64,000 nt of DNA. Source: Scytonematopsis contorta HA4267-MV1 (lineage in GTDB: Bacteria; Cyanobacteriota; Cyanobacteriia; Cyanobacteriales; Nostocaceae). Shown in pieces: positions 25,945-34,623 of the stretch. The notes beneath the pieces were generated by a model. The model was not told the origin of the DNA and did not search any database. It saw only the letters and a program-made list of their open reading frames with translations. The stretch covers positions 62,001 to 126,000 of the forward strand of contig JAHHIC010000042.1 of NCBI GenBank assembly GCA_019359035.1, written 5' to 3'. Numbering within the stretch: position 1 is the first letter of the stretch; each line of letters opens with the position of its first letter. Made by a program: the position numbers and the translations under genes.

Positions 25945-28900
25945 TTATTCATCCTCATAGTCATTCGCACCTAAAACAGTTTCATCCTCCGGGAAGCTTT
26001 CATATAAATCCATAGATAAAATTGGTTCCCCTTCCACACTTTCAATATGTCCAACTCCCGGTGTTCCGGAAGCAGAACTTAACCAAGCAGCAGTGCTATC
26101 AGTATGATGACCTGTACTCACTCCCGACTCCTGGGATAATAATTGTTTGAGGGAATGAAATTGCTCCAAAGAGAACATAGCACCATTAAGCAAAGCCATC
26201 TCCTTATCTGTTTCGCTCATAATCGCAGCAAACAAACAGCAATTTGACAAATTTACAGAATGCAAATAAACCCCAGTCAAATTAGCACCAGTCAAGTTTG
26301 CTCCCCCCAGATTAGCACCAGCAAGATTAGCACCAACAAAATTTACACCCACAAGATTTGCATCAGCAAAGTTTGCAGCAGCGAGATTAGCACCAGCAAA
26401 ATTTGCTCCTATTAAATCAGCTGCAGTAAAATTAGTTTGCGTTAGATTTGCTCCAGCTAACATCAACTGCGGTAAATATGCTCCAGTCAAGTTAAGTCCA
26501 GCTAAAGATTTAGCACAAATTCGCTCATTAAAAGCATTTTTGTACAAAACAGTAGTGCGACCAATAAGTATCGAAAGAGCTTGTGGTTGAAAATCTAACA
26601 AAGAAGCAGAATTTCCACAAGGAGAAAAAGAAATATTTGCTTCCCGATGAACAGCACACAGCAATAAAAACACATTAATTCCCACAGCAGCGTTTACCTG
26701 TTCCACATTCACAGGATTTTGCAGCGATTGAAAATAAGTTACAGCTTTATGAGTAATACCTTCATCTAACCATCGTCCGCGACAATAGTCATACCAGAAT
26801 GGCAACATACGATTGCACAAAACTTCTAGAGAAAACTCGCGTTTTTGTTCCCTTATCAAACCTTGGAGAATTAGTTCTTCAATTTCCAAAGTGAGAACAC
26901 CAAAACCAAATAAGTTATAAAGATATTGAGCAACCCTTGACGAACTGTCTAAAACATAATTTGATTCACCCATCAAGCTGCTTTGACACTGGGTAAGTAA
27001 TTTAAGTTTGACAACAATAGCTTCCGCACACAAAAATTCTCCTAATTTGGAGTGAGAAAATTCGATTGATTGTTGACGGTTGACTGTTGACTGTTGACGG
27101 TTGACTGATGACTGTTGATGGTTGACTGTTGACTGTTGACTTTTAAAATAAAAAGCTGGTAAAGGTATTTGTTTTACACTACTCCCTACTCCCAATTCCC
27201 TACTCCCAATTCCCCACTCCCAATTCCCCAACCGATAGCGTTGGGAATGGATTAATTGGAGCGCAAAATCATGCATTTGTTCTAGCAAATCTTGGGGATG
27301 TGTACCTGCGAGCAAATTGGATATGCTTTCTTTTGTACGGTGGATATGGGACGACCCCGATGGCTGCAAAATTGTTTGAACGCTATCTGTTAAAGGGTAA
27401 CCTAACAGCCATCGACTCAAACAATAATATATTTCCCAATTGACAAACGCACTGCTGTTATGTTCATTTTTCTCAAGCTCGGATAAAAACGCAGCATTTA
27501 GCAATCCGTCTCGGTGTAAAACCCCCAGCAAATAAAGCATTAATGGTTGTCGAATTTTGACGGCGAATTCTGATAACTTATATTTTGTAGAGAATAGTCC
27601 TTCTTGCTTTAAAAAATTAAAGAAATTCTGAGCAATTGGCAAAGATAGCACTTTTGCCCAGAGTTGAAACCATTGTTTGAGTTCTTCCTTATCAAAAGGT
27701 AGTATCGAAATACGCCGTAATTGCCAAGGCCATTGTTGAATGATATCTTGTAAAGCCTGGGTGCGACTCGTTAATACAATTTTATGACGGCATTGCGATT
27801 GTAATCGTTGCAACTGGTTGAAAAAAATAGCCTTTGTCATTTTGCCTTGCAGACAAGGGGGTAACTCATCGAATCCATCAAGTATTAACAAACACCTTGG
27901 ATGCTCTGTTTCTAACCAATCGCAAATATTACTTCGACCATCTTGAAAAGCCGAATCAAGAGTCTTAATTAAAGTGTTACCCCAAGTAATATCACGTAGA
28001 CGAATAAATATTGGTATCCAAGCAGGATAAAGTTCTTTTGCTACTTGTGCAGCCAAAACTTGGCAGAAACTAGTTTTACCATAACCAGGCTCCGATTCAA
28101 TTACAGCAATAGTTTCTGAATCATCTAGTTGTTGCTGCGTCCATGTCATTAAATCTATTGGTTCAATATTTTTTTTATTAGAATCATAAATATTTTCTTC
28201 CACTAGTAAACCCTGGAGAGGTACGTAAATGTCCTTGAGAGCAAACATTTCCCCAAGCAGAGGTTCACTGAGAGCTTTTAGCAATTTAGCTCTGTATAAT
28301 TCGCGAGATAAATAAATTTTTTCACCAAAAAAACCTGGTATATTTGAAGTGATATCTAAATTTTTATCTGAACCACTACTAATTCCTCCAGATGAGGCAG
28401 CGTTTAAGGAATTTCCCACCTTAAGAAATTTTCGCAGTTGAGCTAAAGGTGCAGCATTTTCTGCTATTACTGTTATTAAATGCCCACTCAGTGAATAGCC
28501 GATTCTTTGTGTGAGTAATTTAGCTTCTGTTTCTTCAGTACCATTAGCAATAAACCAAGCCTTAACAGCATTACTCATCTGTTGCACTAACAACGAATCG
28601 GTCAAAGAAGATAAAGCTTGTTCCGCTTGCGTATCACTCAATTTTCCTGGACGAAGAGTGTTTAGCAATCCTTGAAGCTTAATACTGGGAGTGGGGAGTG
28701 GGGAGTGGGGAGGGGGAAGGGGAGAAGAGGAGGAGGATGAGGGAGATGGGGGAGATGAGGGTTGGATTTTTTTAGAGTCCCAAAGTAAAGCCCGGTCTAA
28801 CCAAGGTCTTTGTAAACATTTTTCTTGCTCGATAACTTGTTTTAGAGCATACAAATAGGCTATTTGAAACGCCAACCATGTACCCTCATTACGTTTTAAA

Positions 28901-29154
28901 GGTTTTTTCTGGCTTAGATAGCGCAATAGACTTTCGGTCAACTCGGCTATTAGACTAATCTCAACAGATGCAACTACGATAGGTTGCTCTAATACTTCAA
29001 CAAATGTACATATATCAATAATATTCAGACTTTTGACTTCCATATCCTCAACAATACGGAAAGCAATACCAGCTATCTGACCTGGGGATAACCCTTGTAA
29101 ATCAGTAATTTCAATATTTTTTTCCCCTAGCCAATGACGAATATTAATGTTCAT
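25945..29154 (-). CDS. NACHT-domain STAND protein with pentapeptide repeats
   Basis: 1069 residues. A helical N-terminal part is followed by a NACHT NTPase domain: Walker A EPGYGKTS near residue 355 and Walker B LLILDGFDELPP near 425. Then comes a helical region and, from about 885 to 970, some fifteen pentapeptide repeats (A-N/D-L-x-x). NACHT proteins are signal-sensing ATPases; many bacterial ones are phage-defence sensors, others regulate. The N-terminal effector is not recognisable. Two stretches are clearly repeat DNA kept in frame: about residues 132-156 (PSSPPSPSSSSSS) and about 640-695 (WEWGIGSRELGVG... QQSTVNRQQ), the latter just before the conserved FSHSKLGEFL block. Confidence 0.85.
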   Translation of the reverse strand: MNINIRHWLGEKNIEITDLQGLSPGQIAGIAFRIVEDMEVKSLNIIDICTFVEVLEQPIVVASVEISLIAELTESLLRYLSQKKPLKRNEGTWLAFQIAYLYALKQVIEQEKCLQRPWLDRALLWDSKKIQPSSPPSPSSSSSSPLPPPHSPLPTPSIKLQGLLNTLRPGKLSDTQAEQALSSLTDSLLVQQMSNAVKAWFIANGTEETEAKLLTQRIGYSLSGHLITVIAENAAPLAQLRKFLKVGNSLNAASSGGISSGSDKNLDITSNIPGFFGEKIYLSRELYRAKLLKALSEPLLGEMFALKDIYVPLQGLLVEENIYDSNKKNIEPIDLMTWTQQQLDDSETIAVIESEPGYGKTSFCQVLAAQVAKELYPAWIPIFIRLRDITWGNTLIKTLDSAFQDGRSNICDWLETEHPRCLLILDGFDELPPCLQGKMTKAIFFNQLQRLQSQCRHKIVLTSRTQALQDIIQQWPWQLRRISILPFDKEELKQWFQLWAKVLSLPIAQNFFNFLKQEGLFSTKYKLSEFAVKIRQPLMLYLLGVLHRDGLLNAAFLSELEKNEHNSSAFVNWEIYYCLSRWLLGYPLTDSVQTILQPSGSSHIHRTKESISNLLAGTHPQDLLEQMHDFALQLIHSQRYRLGNWEWGIGSRELGVGSSVKQIPLPAFYFKSQQSTVNHQQSSVNRQQSTVNRQQSIEFSHSKLGEFLCAEAIVVKLKLLTQCQSSLMGESNYVLDSSSRVAQYLYNLFGFGVLTLEIEELILQGLIREQKREFSLEVLCNRMLPFWYDYCRGRWLDEGITHKAVTYFQSLQNPVNVEQVNAAVGINVFLLLCAVHREANISFSPCGNSASLLDFQPQALSILIGRTTVLYKNAFNERICAKSLAGLNLTGAYLPQLMLAGANLTQTNFTAADLIGANFAGANLAAANFADANLVGVNFVGANLAGANLGGANLTGANLTGVYLHSVNLSNCCLFAAIMSETDKEMALLNGAMFSLEQFHSLKQLLSQESGVSTGHHTDSTAAWLSSASGTPGVGHIESVEGEPILSMDLYESFPEDETVLGANDYEDE
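27066..27235. repeat. heptamer and ACTCCCA-type repeats inside the NACHT gene
   Basis: Copies of tgttgac/ggttgac heptamers (27066-27140) and of ctactcccaattcc units (27180-27235) lie in the coding region and are read in frame as QQSTVNRQQ and GIGSRELGVG. The same motifs occur between genes near 34360-34420. Confidence 0.9.
28685..28762. repeat. GAGTGGGG/GGAGGA purine tract inside the NACHT gene
   Basis: A stretch of ggagtgggg copies followed by agg/gga triplets, translated as a Ser/Pro-rich linker. It resembles the intergenic ACTCCCC tracts at 11415-11475 and 46030-46085. Confidence 0.85.
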
Positions 29155-29382
29155 TTAATTACATATGATTACATATATGATATTTTCTAAAGAAATTATC
29201 ATCCATTTTCAGGCGTGCCCAAACAAGTAAAAATGTATAAAATACCATTTTCTCCCAGCACATTATCTGGGTAAAAGGGGTTAAAGCCCCAATGGCTAAC
29301 CCTACACTCCACGAACGTAATTGCAAATTGCAAATTGCGAATTGCGAATTGCTTGAGGTGGGTCTTTAAGTTTGAGTAAAAT

Positions 29383-31167
29383 ATGAGCGATGCTAGCCTG
29401 AAATTATTGTTAATTGACCAAGACCCCATTTTTAGATTGGGGTTGCGTGTAGTAGTAGAAGAACTGCCTGACTTACAAGTTGTTGGAGTTGCGGATACAG
29501 AAACAACAGCCTTGCAAATTTTAGCAGAACTAGCAACAGAAGACCCAGAAGGGGTGAATCTGGTTGTTATGGAACTAGGTGACGGTCGCTTCCGAACTCG
29601 TCAGCAATTAAGTTTACAATTCTTAAGACAATTAAAAACTCAGTATCCCAGTCTACCAGTTTTACTTCTTAGCAGTATTCAAGAACCAGGGCTACTATTA
29701 ACCGCGAAAGCTTATGGTATAGATGGTTACTGTGTAAAAGGAACACCTATTCCTGAGTTAATTACCGCAATGCAAGAAGTTGCTGCAGGTGGTTCCTATT
29801 GGGTCGAGGAAGAAGGGGAGAGGGAAACAGGGAAGATAGAGGGAAGGATAGAGAGGGAGAATATCTCACAATTGCCGTTGCCATTTTTTCGACAACGAAA
29901 TCGTTTGCGTTTGTTTGGAATTCGTCAAATTGAGGAAAATTTAGCACAAGTCAATTCACAGTTACAAACTTTTGGGTTATCTCCACTTGAAAAAGCAATT
30001 TTAGCAGGTCAGCGAAGAGAATTATTAGCTACACGTTGGCTAGTTAATCAACTTTCCTCACGACAAGAAAGACAGCAACAGAAAGAAATCCAAAATACCA
30101 GAGTTGAATTACCATCTTTACCTTCTGTCGAAGAATTACCTAGCGATACAATAGTTTTAGCAGAGCCAGAAATTACTCAGAATATACCCCCTTTGCTAAG
30201 TCCAAGAGCGCTGCAATCAGTATTATTTGCATCTTGTATTAACAAACTTCAGTATCCTTTAGAAAATATTTCAGAAACCCCATTAGAAATAGATATTTTT
30301 CAAGAAGAAAAAAAACGAGAGTTACTTTATTTAATTCTCCAAAAAATAGCCGATGCTTTGGATGAGTTAAGAAATTCTCAAGTTGAATTAAATCAATTAG
30401 AAGAAATTACAAATACAGTCATAAAAGATTTATGGCAAGCATCAGCTACAGACTTTTTTGGTAAGTTTTCGCGTGTAAATGTAGGAAATAAAAACATAGA
30501 AATAGTTAATGTATTGCTGCAAGATATAGAAATTATACAAAAAGAAATTTTAAATCAAATTCCTTTTATAGAGGAATTATTTTCTTATCTGCTTTTTCAA
30601 ACAGATTTACAAGTTAATAATACTTCTTATCCAGTTGCTAGTGCTCAAGCAAAAGAACAAGGTTCTATGCTACTTGAAAATTTGTTGATTCAAATAGCAA
30701 ATGCTGTCATACAGCCAATGTTGAATAGATTAGCAGATATTGAACAAATAAAGCAAAACTTTTATGACCGTAAATTGATTTCAACACGAGAAATAGAGAG
30801 ATTTAGAAATGATTTATCTTGGAAATATCGTTTAAAAAATTATGTTACAGAGCCAAGAGCTATTTTTGAGAGTCGTTATGAACTATTTGTATTTGCACCC
30901 CGTGGAATTGCTAAGACATCAATTTATGCACCTCGAAAAGAAGAGTTAACAGAACTATCAGGCATACCCTTAGTAGTAACTTTAGGGCTAGAATTTTGGG
31001 ACGCAACCTCTCCACGCTTACAAACTTTATTGTCATTTTTGGGTAGTGGAGTAGTATTTTTTCTGACTCAAGTTGTCGGTAGGGGTTTAGGTTTAATAGG
31101 ACGTGGTATCTTACAAGGTATCGGTAACGTCTCCTTACGCGATAAAAATTGGCGGAAAAATAAGTAA
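29383..31167 (+). CDS. pseudo-receiver response regulator with DUF3685
   Basis: 594 residues. Residues 6-125 form a CheY-like receiver: acidic D12/D14 in LIDQDP and Lys in YCVKG are kept, but the phospho-acceptor position in LVVMELGD is Glu64, so phosphorylation is doubtful. The rest fits DUF3685, a cyanobacterial domain of unknown function with long helical regions (residues 300-470) and a hydrophobic C-terminal region (LLSFLGSGVVFFLTQVVGRGLGL). A low-complexity segment (EEEGERETGKIEGRIERE) at about 143-160 looks repeat-derived. It is divergent from the NACHT gene across 228 bases that include gcaaattgc/gcgaattgc repeats. Confidence 0.8.
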   Translation: MSDASLKLLLIDQDPIFRLGLRVVVEELPDLQVVGVADTETTALQILAELATEDPEGVNLVVMELGDGRFRTRQQLSLQFLRQLKTQYPSLPVLLLSSIQEPGLLLTAKAYGIDGYCVKGTPIPELITAMQEVAAGGSYWVEEEGERETGKIEGRIERENISQLPLPFFRQRNRLRLFGIRQIEENLAQVNSQLQTFGLSPLEKAILAGQRRELLATRWLVNQLSSRQERQQQKEIQNTRVELPSLPSVEELPSDTIVLAEPEITQNIPPLLSPRALQSVLFASCINKLQYPLENISETPLEIDIFQEEKKRELLYLILQKIADALDELRNSQVELNQLEEITNTVIKDLWQASATDFFGKFSRVNVGNKNIEIVNVLLQDIEIIQKEILNQIPFIEELFSYLLFQTDLQVNNTSYPVASAQAKEQGSMLLENLLIQIANAVIQPMLNRLADIEQIKQNFYDRKLISTREIERFRNDLSWKYRLKNYVTEPRAIFESRYELFVFAPRGIAKTSIYAPRKEELTELSGIPLVVTLGLEFWDATSPRLQTLLSFLGSGVVFFLTQVVGRGLGLIGRGILQGIGNVSLRDKNWRKNK

Positions 31168-31197
31168 TGAAGGAAGAAGTACACATATGTCTAATAA

Positions 31198-31230
31198 AAC
31201 CCTGAACGGTCATTTCGGGCTATTTCAGGG
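31198..31230. repeat. CCCTGAACGGTCATTTCGGGC repeat
   Basis: ccctgaacggtcatttcgggc is also the inner part of the palindromic element at 34447. Here it pairs with ttcaggg to form a small hairpin behind the DUF3685 gene and may serve as a transcript end. Confidence 0.6.
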
Positions 31231-31301
31231 AACTTTAGGATTATTTCGACGAAACAACCTCCCGTCTTTGTAATTATCGAAAATATAATCTGTTATTTAT
31301 T

Positions 31302-32039
31302 ATGCTTACCGACTTATTCAATTTAATAAAGGAAAATTTTACGGGTCTTAGTATTTCTTATGCTTACGCAACTTGTTTACTATTAATTGCCGAAGCATCG
31401 CGCAAATTTTTTAACCTTCCATCAGAACTTACTCGTAAATTCATTCATATAGGAGCAGGAATGTGGGTTTTTGGTATTCTGCTGTTGTTTGATAGCTGGC
31501 AAATAGGAATAATTCCTTTTACTACTTTTATCGGTATCAACTTTTTGCTATACCGTTATCGAATCATTGCTGCAATGGATACTGAAGATAGTTCACCTGG
31601 TACAATTTACTTCGCCATATCCGTAACGTTATTATTCCTGTTATTTTGGCGACCAGGTACACCTGTAGATAATGTACCTATAGCTGTAGCAGGAGTAATG
31701 GCAATGACCTGGGGAGATGCCTTAGCAGCCTTAATAGGTAAGCGTTTTGGCAAACATAAATACCAAATTGGCCAATCCATACGCTCTTGGGAAGGTTCTT
31801 TAGCGATGTTTATAGCCACCACAATCGCCATATTTTTGGTACTTTTTTTACTCCCAGGTTCACCACTTGCCCATAATGCTGTACCATTTGATATTGCAAA
31901 AGCTATTTTAATCGCCTTAGTGACAGGAACTTTTGCAACACTCGCAGAAGCAATTTCACCCCATGGAACAGATAACCTCAGCGTACCCATAGTCACAGCA
32001 GGTGTAGTATGGGTCACCAGTATTACCTTACCTCAATAA
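31302..32039 (+). CDS. diacylglycerol/polyprenol kinase family, phytol-kinase-like
   Basis: 245 residues, with about six membrane segments. ELTRKFIHIGAGMWV near residue 45 and MTWGDALAALIGKRFGKHK near 140, followed by SWEGSLAMF, are the conserved blocks of the CTP-dependent polyprenol/phytol kinase group. In cyanobacteria this group includes phytol kinase, which recycles chlorophyll-derived phytol for tocopherol and chlorophyll. Substrate is inferred from family. The gene is convergent with the DUF3122 gene, only 16 bases apart. Confidence 0.85.
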   Translation: MLTDLFNLIKENFTGLSISYAYATCLLLIAEASRKFFNLPSELTRKFIHIGAGMWVFGILLLFDSWQIGIIPFTTFIGINFLLYRYRIIAAMDTEDSSPGTIYFAISVTLLFLLFWRPGTPVDNVPIAVAGVMAMTWGDALAALIGKRFGKHKYQIGQSIRSWEGSLAMFIATTIAIFLVLFLLPGSPLAHNAVPFDIAKAILIALVTGTFATLAEAISPHGTDNLSVPIVTAGVVWVTSITLPQ

Positions 32040-32055
32040 AAAGCTTGTTGACCTT

Positions 32056-32580
32056 TCAGTTCACCTCAGTAATCAACCATTGCCACTCAGTTACCACAGC
32101 TTTAGAAAGTTCCAAAACAAGAGGTTTTTCCCCCTGCAGTGGCAAATAAAGCTCAAGGGAATCAATATTATGTAGTTGCGGCAATACATCCGTTAAATTA
32201 TACTCCCCCACATTTGCCGCAGGAGATTCTTGTGCGTAAACATCGGAAGCATTCAAAAGTCTACCCCTAGCAGTTAAAATTTCCAGCGAATTTGGATGTA
32301 TAAATTCAAAAACACCAGGAAATCCTACTAATCTTAAATGTACATCTTGAGGTTGACCAGGTTTAAAAATTTTATACAGTAAAACTTGCCAAGAATATCC
32401 CAAATCATCCTTCAAAGAAACTTGAGAATGATAATGCATAACACCCGGTGCATCTTGGTGCTGACGCAATACAGCCATTGCCGAATCGGCAGGAAATCCT
32501 CCCAGCAGAAGTATTATTAATAATACAAATACGCTGCGTATAAATACCCCAAGTAACATAATTAACCACGCAAACAGCAT
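32056..32580 (-). CDS. DUF3122-like exported protein
   Basis: 174 residues. A hydrophobic stretch at residues 5-30 looks like a signal peptide or anchor, followed by a predicted beta-rich domain with SQVSLKDDLGYSWQVLLYK, LRLVGFPGVFEFIHP and ELYLPLQ. These match my memory of the cyanobacterial DUF3122 family, whose function is unknown. A periplasmic or thylakoid-lumen location is likely. Function cannot be given. Confidence 0.7.
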   Translation of the reverse strand: MLFAWLIMLLGVFIRSVFVLLIILLLGGFPADSAMAVLRQHQDAPGVMHYHSQVSLKDDLGYSWQVLLYKIFKPGQPQDVHLRLVGFPGVFEFIHPNSLEILTARGRLLNASDVYAQESPAANVGEYNLTDVLPQLHNIDSLELYLPLQGEKPLVLELSKAVVTEWQWLITEVN

Positions 32581-32746
32581 TATAAAGACGTGTTTATCTT
32601 ATCGTGGCTTCAGCTAATTTCTAATAGCTAATTGTTACTTTAAAGCTATTAATATTTAACTCTACACAATAATTTTTGCTGAGACTTGATGAACTGAAAC
32701 GCGATAAACTGGCAGGATGTTTATAAAGACGTCCGTACCGTAAACC

Positions 32747-32806
32747 AAGGACTAAAGTCCCTGTCTAAAAGCTAAAGTCCTCTGAAAGAGGACTAATAAT
32801 AGGGTT
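32747..32806. repeat. half element of the AAAGTCCTCT hairpin family
   Basis: ggactaaagtccctgtctaaaagctaaagtcctctgaaagaggact: two small stems as in the elements at 4719 and 62071. The rest of the 286-base gap is AT-rich or ACTCCCC-type tract. Confidence 0.7.
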
Positions 32807-32866
32807 TATGGGGTTTATAAATAATAATTCCCAACTCCCCACTCGCTATTCCCTACTCCCCATTTC

Positions 32867-34342
32867 CTACCAACCACGTCGAAACAGGAAAAAGTCGTCG
32901 AGAAATTCTTGTAAACCAAAATTGCTTAATTTTTGCTGATTCCACTCAAGAGCGGTTTGCTGCAAAATTTCCGCGAAACTGGGATATACGGTCGATAAAT
33001 TTGCCAAATGCTTAGCTTTAATTTTCTGAGCAATTGCCAAAGCAATAATATTGATTAACTCTCCAGACTCTTTCCCTAGTAGAGAACCTCCTAAGACTTC
33101 CCCATTACGCTTAACAATTAATTTACATATACCCGTGGTTTCGTCTGTGATTTGTGCTGCTGTTAAAGATTTAAAATATTGACGCAAAACCAAAATTTCA
33201 TCATTACCATATTGACTTTTAGCTTGCTTTTCGCTTAGACCTACTTGCGCTAGCATCGGTTGTGTAAATAATGCCCAAGGAACGCTATTGTAATTCACTT
33301 TGCGGGTAGGAAAAAATAACGCATTATCAATAGCTATTTTTGCTTCATATTTCGCAACATTAACAAAGTCATAACCACCAATAACATCACCACAAGCGTA
33401 TATACGCTGATTTGTGGTTTGTAATTTATTATTTACTAACAAGCGTCCAGGATGCCATTTAACTCCAACTGTAGGTAAATTTAAGGAATCAAGATTTGCT
33501 TGTTGTCCAGTTGCGACCACAATTTCATCAGCTTCGATTGCCTTATCTCCTGCTTGAACCCATTTTTTATTCTCTATTCGCATAACTTGGGTCACAGCAG
33601 TTTGAGTGAGGACACGTACACCCTCAATTTCCAACTGTGCTTGCAGCAAGGCTGATATTTCTGGGTCAAGATTGGGCAAAAGATAGGGTCGTGAAAGTAT
33701 TAATGCGACTCGAAAACCCAACCGGGCTAAAATTTGCGCTAATTCAATACTTTGGGGAACACCACCAATAATTACCCAGTTCTGAGGTGGTGTGTGACTA
33801 TTTGCAGAACTATTTAAAGAGTGCCAGATATTAGATAAAGTAAGATAACCAACACTCTGTAAGCCTTCAATCGCTGGGATTGCAGGAGTTGAACCAGTCG
33901 CAAGCAAATAATGACGTGCTGACAGTAAACGATTATTAACAATAAAAGCTAAATCCCCCGGTCTTCGAGCTTGTGACCCTTGAAAGTGACCAGAACCAGA
34001 AATCACATCAACTCCAGCAGCACCCAAAATAGCAGGAGAAAGTTGCTCTGTTATATTAGCTGCAATGCTTTTTGCGTACAATGCCGCTTCTTCCCATCCT
34101 AGAGAGATTTGGCATTTTTCTGACAGTGACGTACTGATAAGATGGATACCAAAGCGTGCATTCTGAAGTGTTTGCCGCAAGCGGTTAGTAATTGAACCGA
34201 AAGCATGGTGATAAACAAACCCATCATCCAATGACGAGGGTTCCACCAACGCAACATTTGCACGTTGTTGGGCAGCATTCATAGCAGCATAGCGTCCAAC
34301 AATACTGCCACCAATAATTACGACATCGTAGTCAATCGTCAT
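32867..34342 (-). CDS. FAD/NAD-linked oxidoreductase of the lipoamide-dehydrogenase/mercuric-reductase fold, no redox disulfide
   Basis: 491 residues. The FAD site is VVIIGGSIVGRYAAM near residue 10 and the second FAD block is IYACGDVIGGYDF near 315. The NAD site WVIIGGVPQSIELAQIL lies near 195, and the dimerisation domain is C-terminal. The region where family members carry CxxxxC reads PSSLDDGFVYHHAF and has no cysteine, so disulfide chemistry is excluded. It could reduce quinones or other small acceptors. The gene is alone, with repeat elements on both sides. Confidence 0.82.
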   Translation of the reverse strand: MTIDYDVVIIGGSIVGRYAAMNAAQQRANVALVEPSSLDDGFVYHHAFGSITNRLRQTLQNARFGIHLISTSLSEKCQISLGWEEAALYAKSIAANITEQLSPAILGAAGVDVISGSGHFQGSQARRPGDLAFIVNNRLLSARHYLLATGSTPAIPAIEGLQSVGYLTLSNIWHSLNSSANSHTPPQNWVIIGGVPQSIELAQILARLGFRVALILSRPYLLPNLDPEISALLQAQLEIEGVRVLTQTAVTQVMRIENKKWVQAGDKAIEADEIVVATGQQANLDSLNLPTVGVKWHPGRLLVNNKLQTTNQRIYACGDVIGGYDFVNVAKYEAKIAIDNALFFPTRKVNYNSVPWALFTQPMLAQVGLSEKQAKSQYGNDEILVLRQYFKSLTAAQITDETTGICKLIVKRNGEVLGGSLLGKESGELINIIALAIAQKIKAKHLANLSTVYPSFAEILQQTALEWNQQKLSNFGLQEFLDDFFLFRRGW

Positions 34343-34446
34343 TGGGAAATTGTTAACTGTTGACTGTTGAGCGTTGACCGGAAAGCAGTCAATAATTAAT
34401 TGTTGACGGTTAGCGGTTAAGAGTCAACACTCAAAAAACTATTGAT

Positions 34447-34615
34447 ACCGAATGGCACAAAGAAAAGGACTTGATACCCCTGAACGGTCATTTCGGGCTG
34501 AAAGCTAAAACCCGTTAAAAACGGGTTGAAATGCTTATTTTAGTTAGCTTTAGCTAACTTTAGCTTTTAGCCCGAACTTTAGTTCAGGGGTTATCTTTTC
34601 TTAGTAACATTCGAC
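34447..34615. repeat. MITE-like palindromic element, copy A
   Basis: Ends are cgaatggcacaaagaaaag and its near-complement cttttcttagtaacattcg. Inside are nested arms: acccctgaac/gttcaggggt and cgggctgaaagctaaa/tttagcttttagcccg, plus acccgttaaaaacgggt. About 169 bases, no coding capacity. It is related to copies at 45616 and 57825 and the solo end at 1996. Confidence 0.85.
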
Positions 34616-34623
34616 TTACACCA

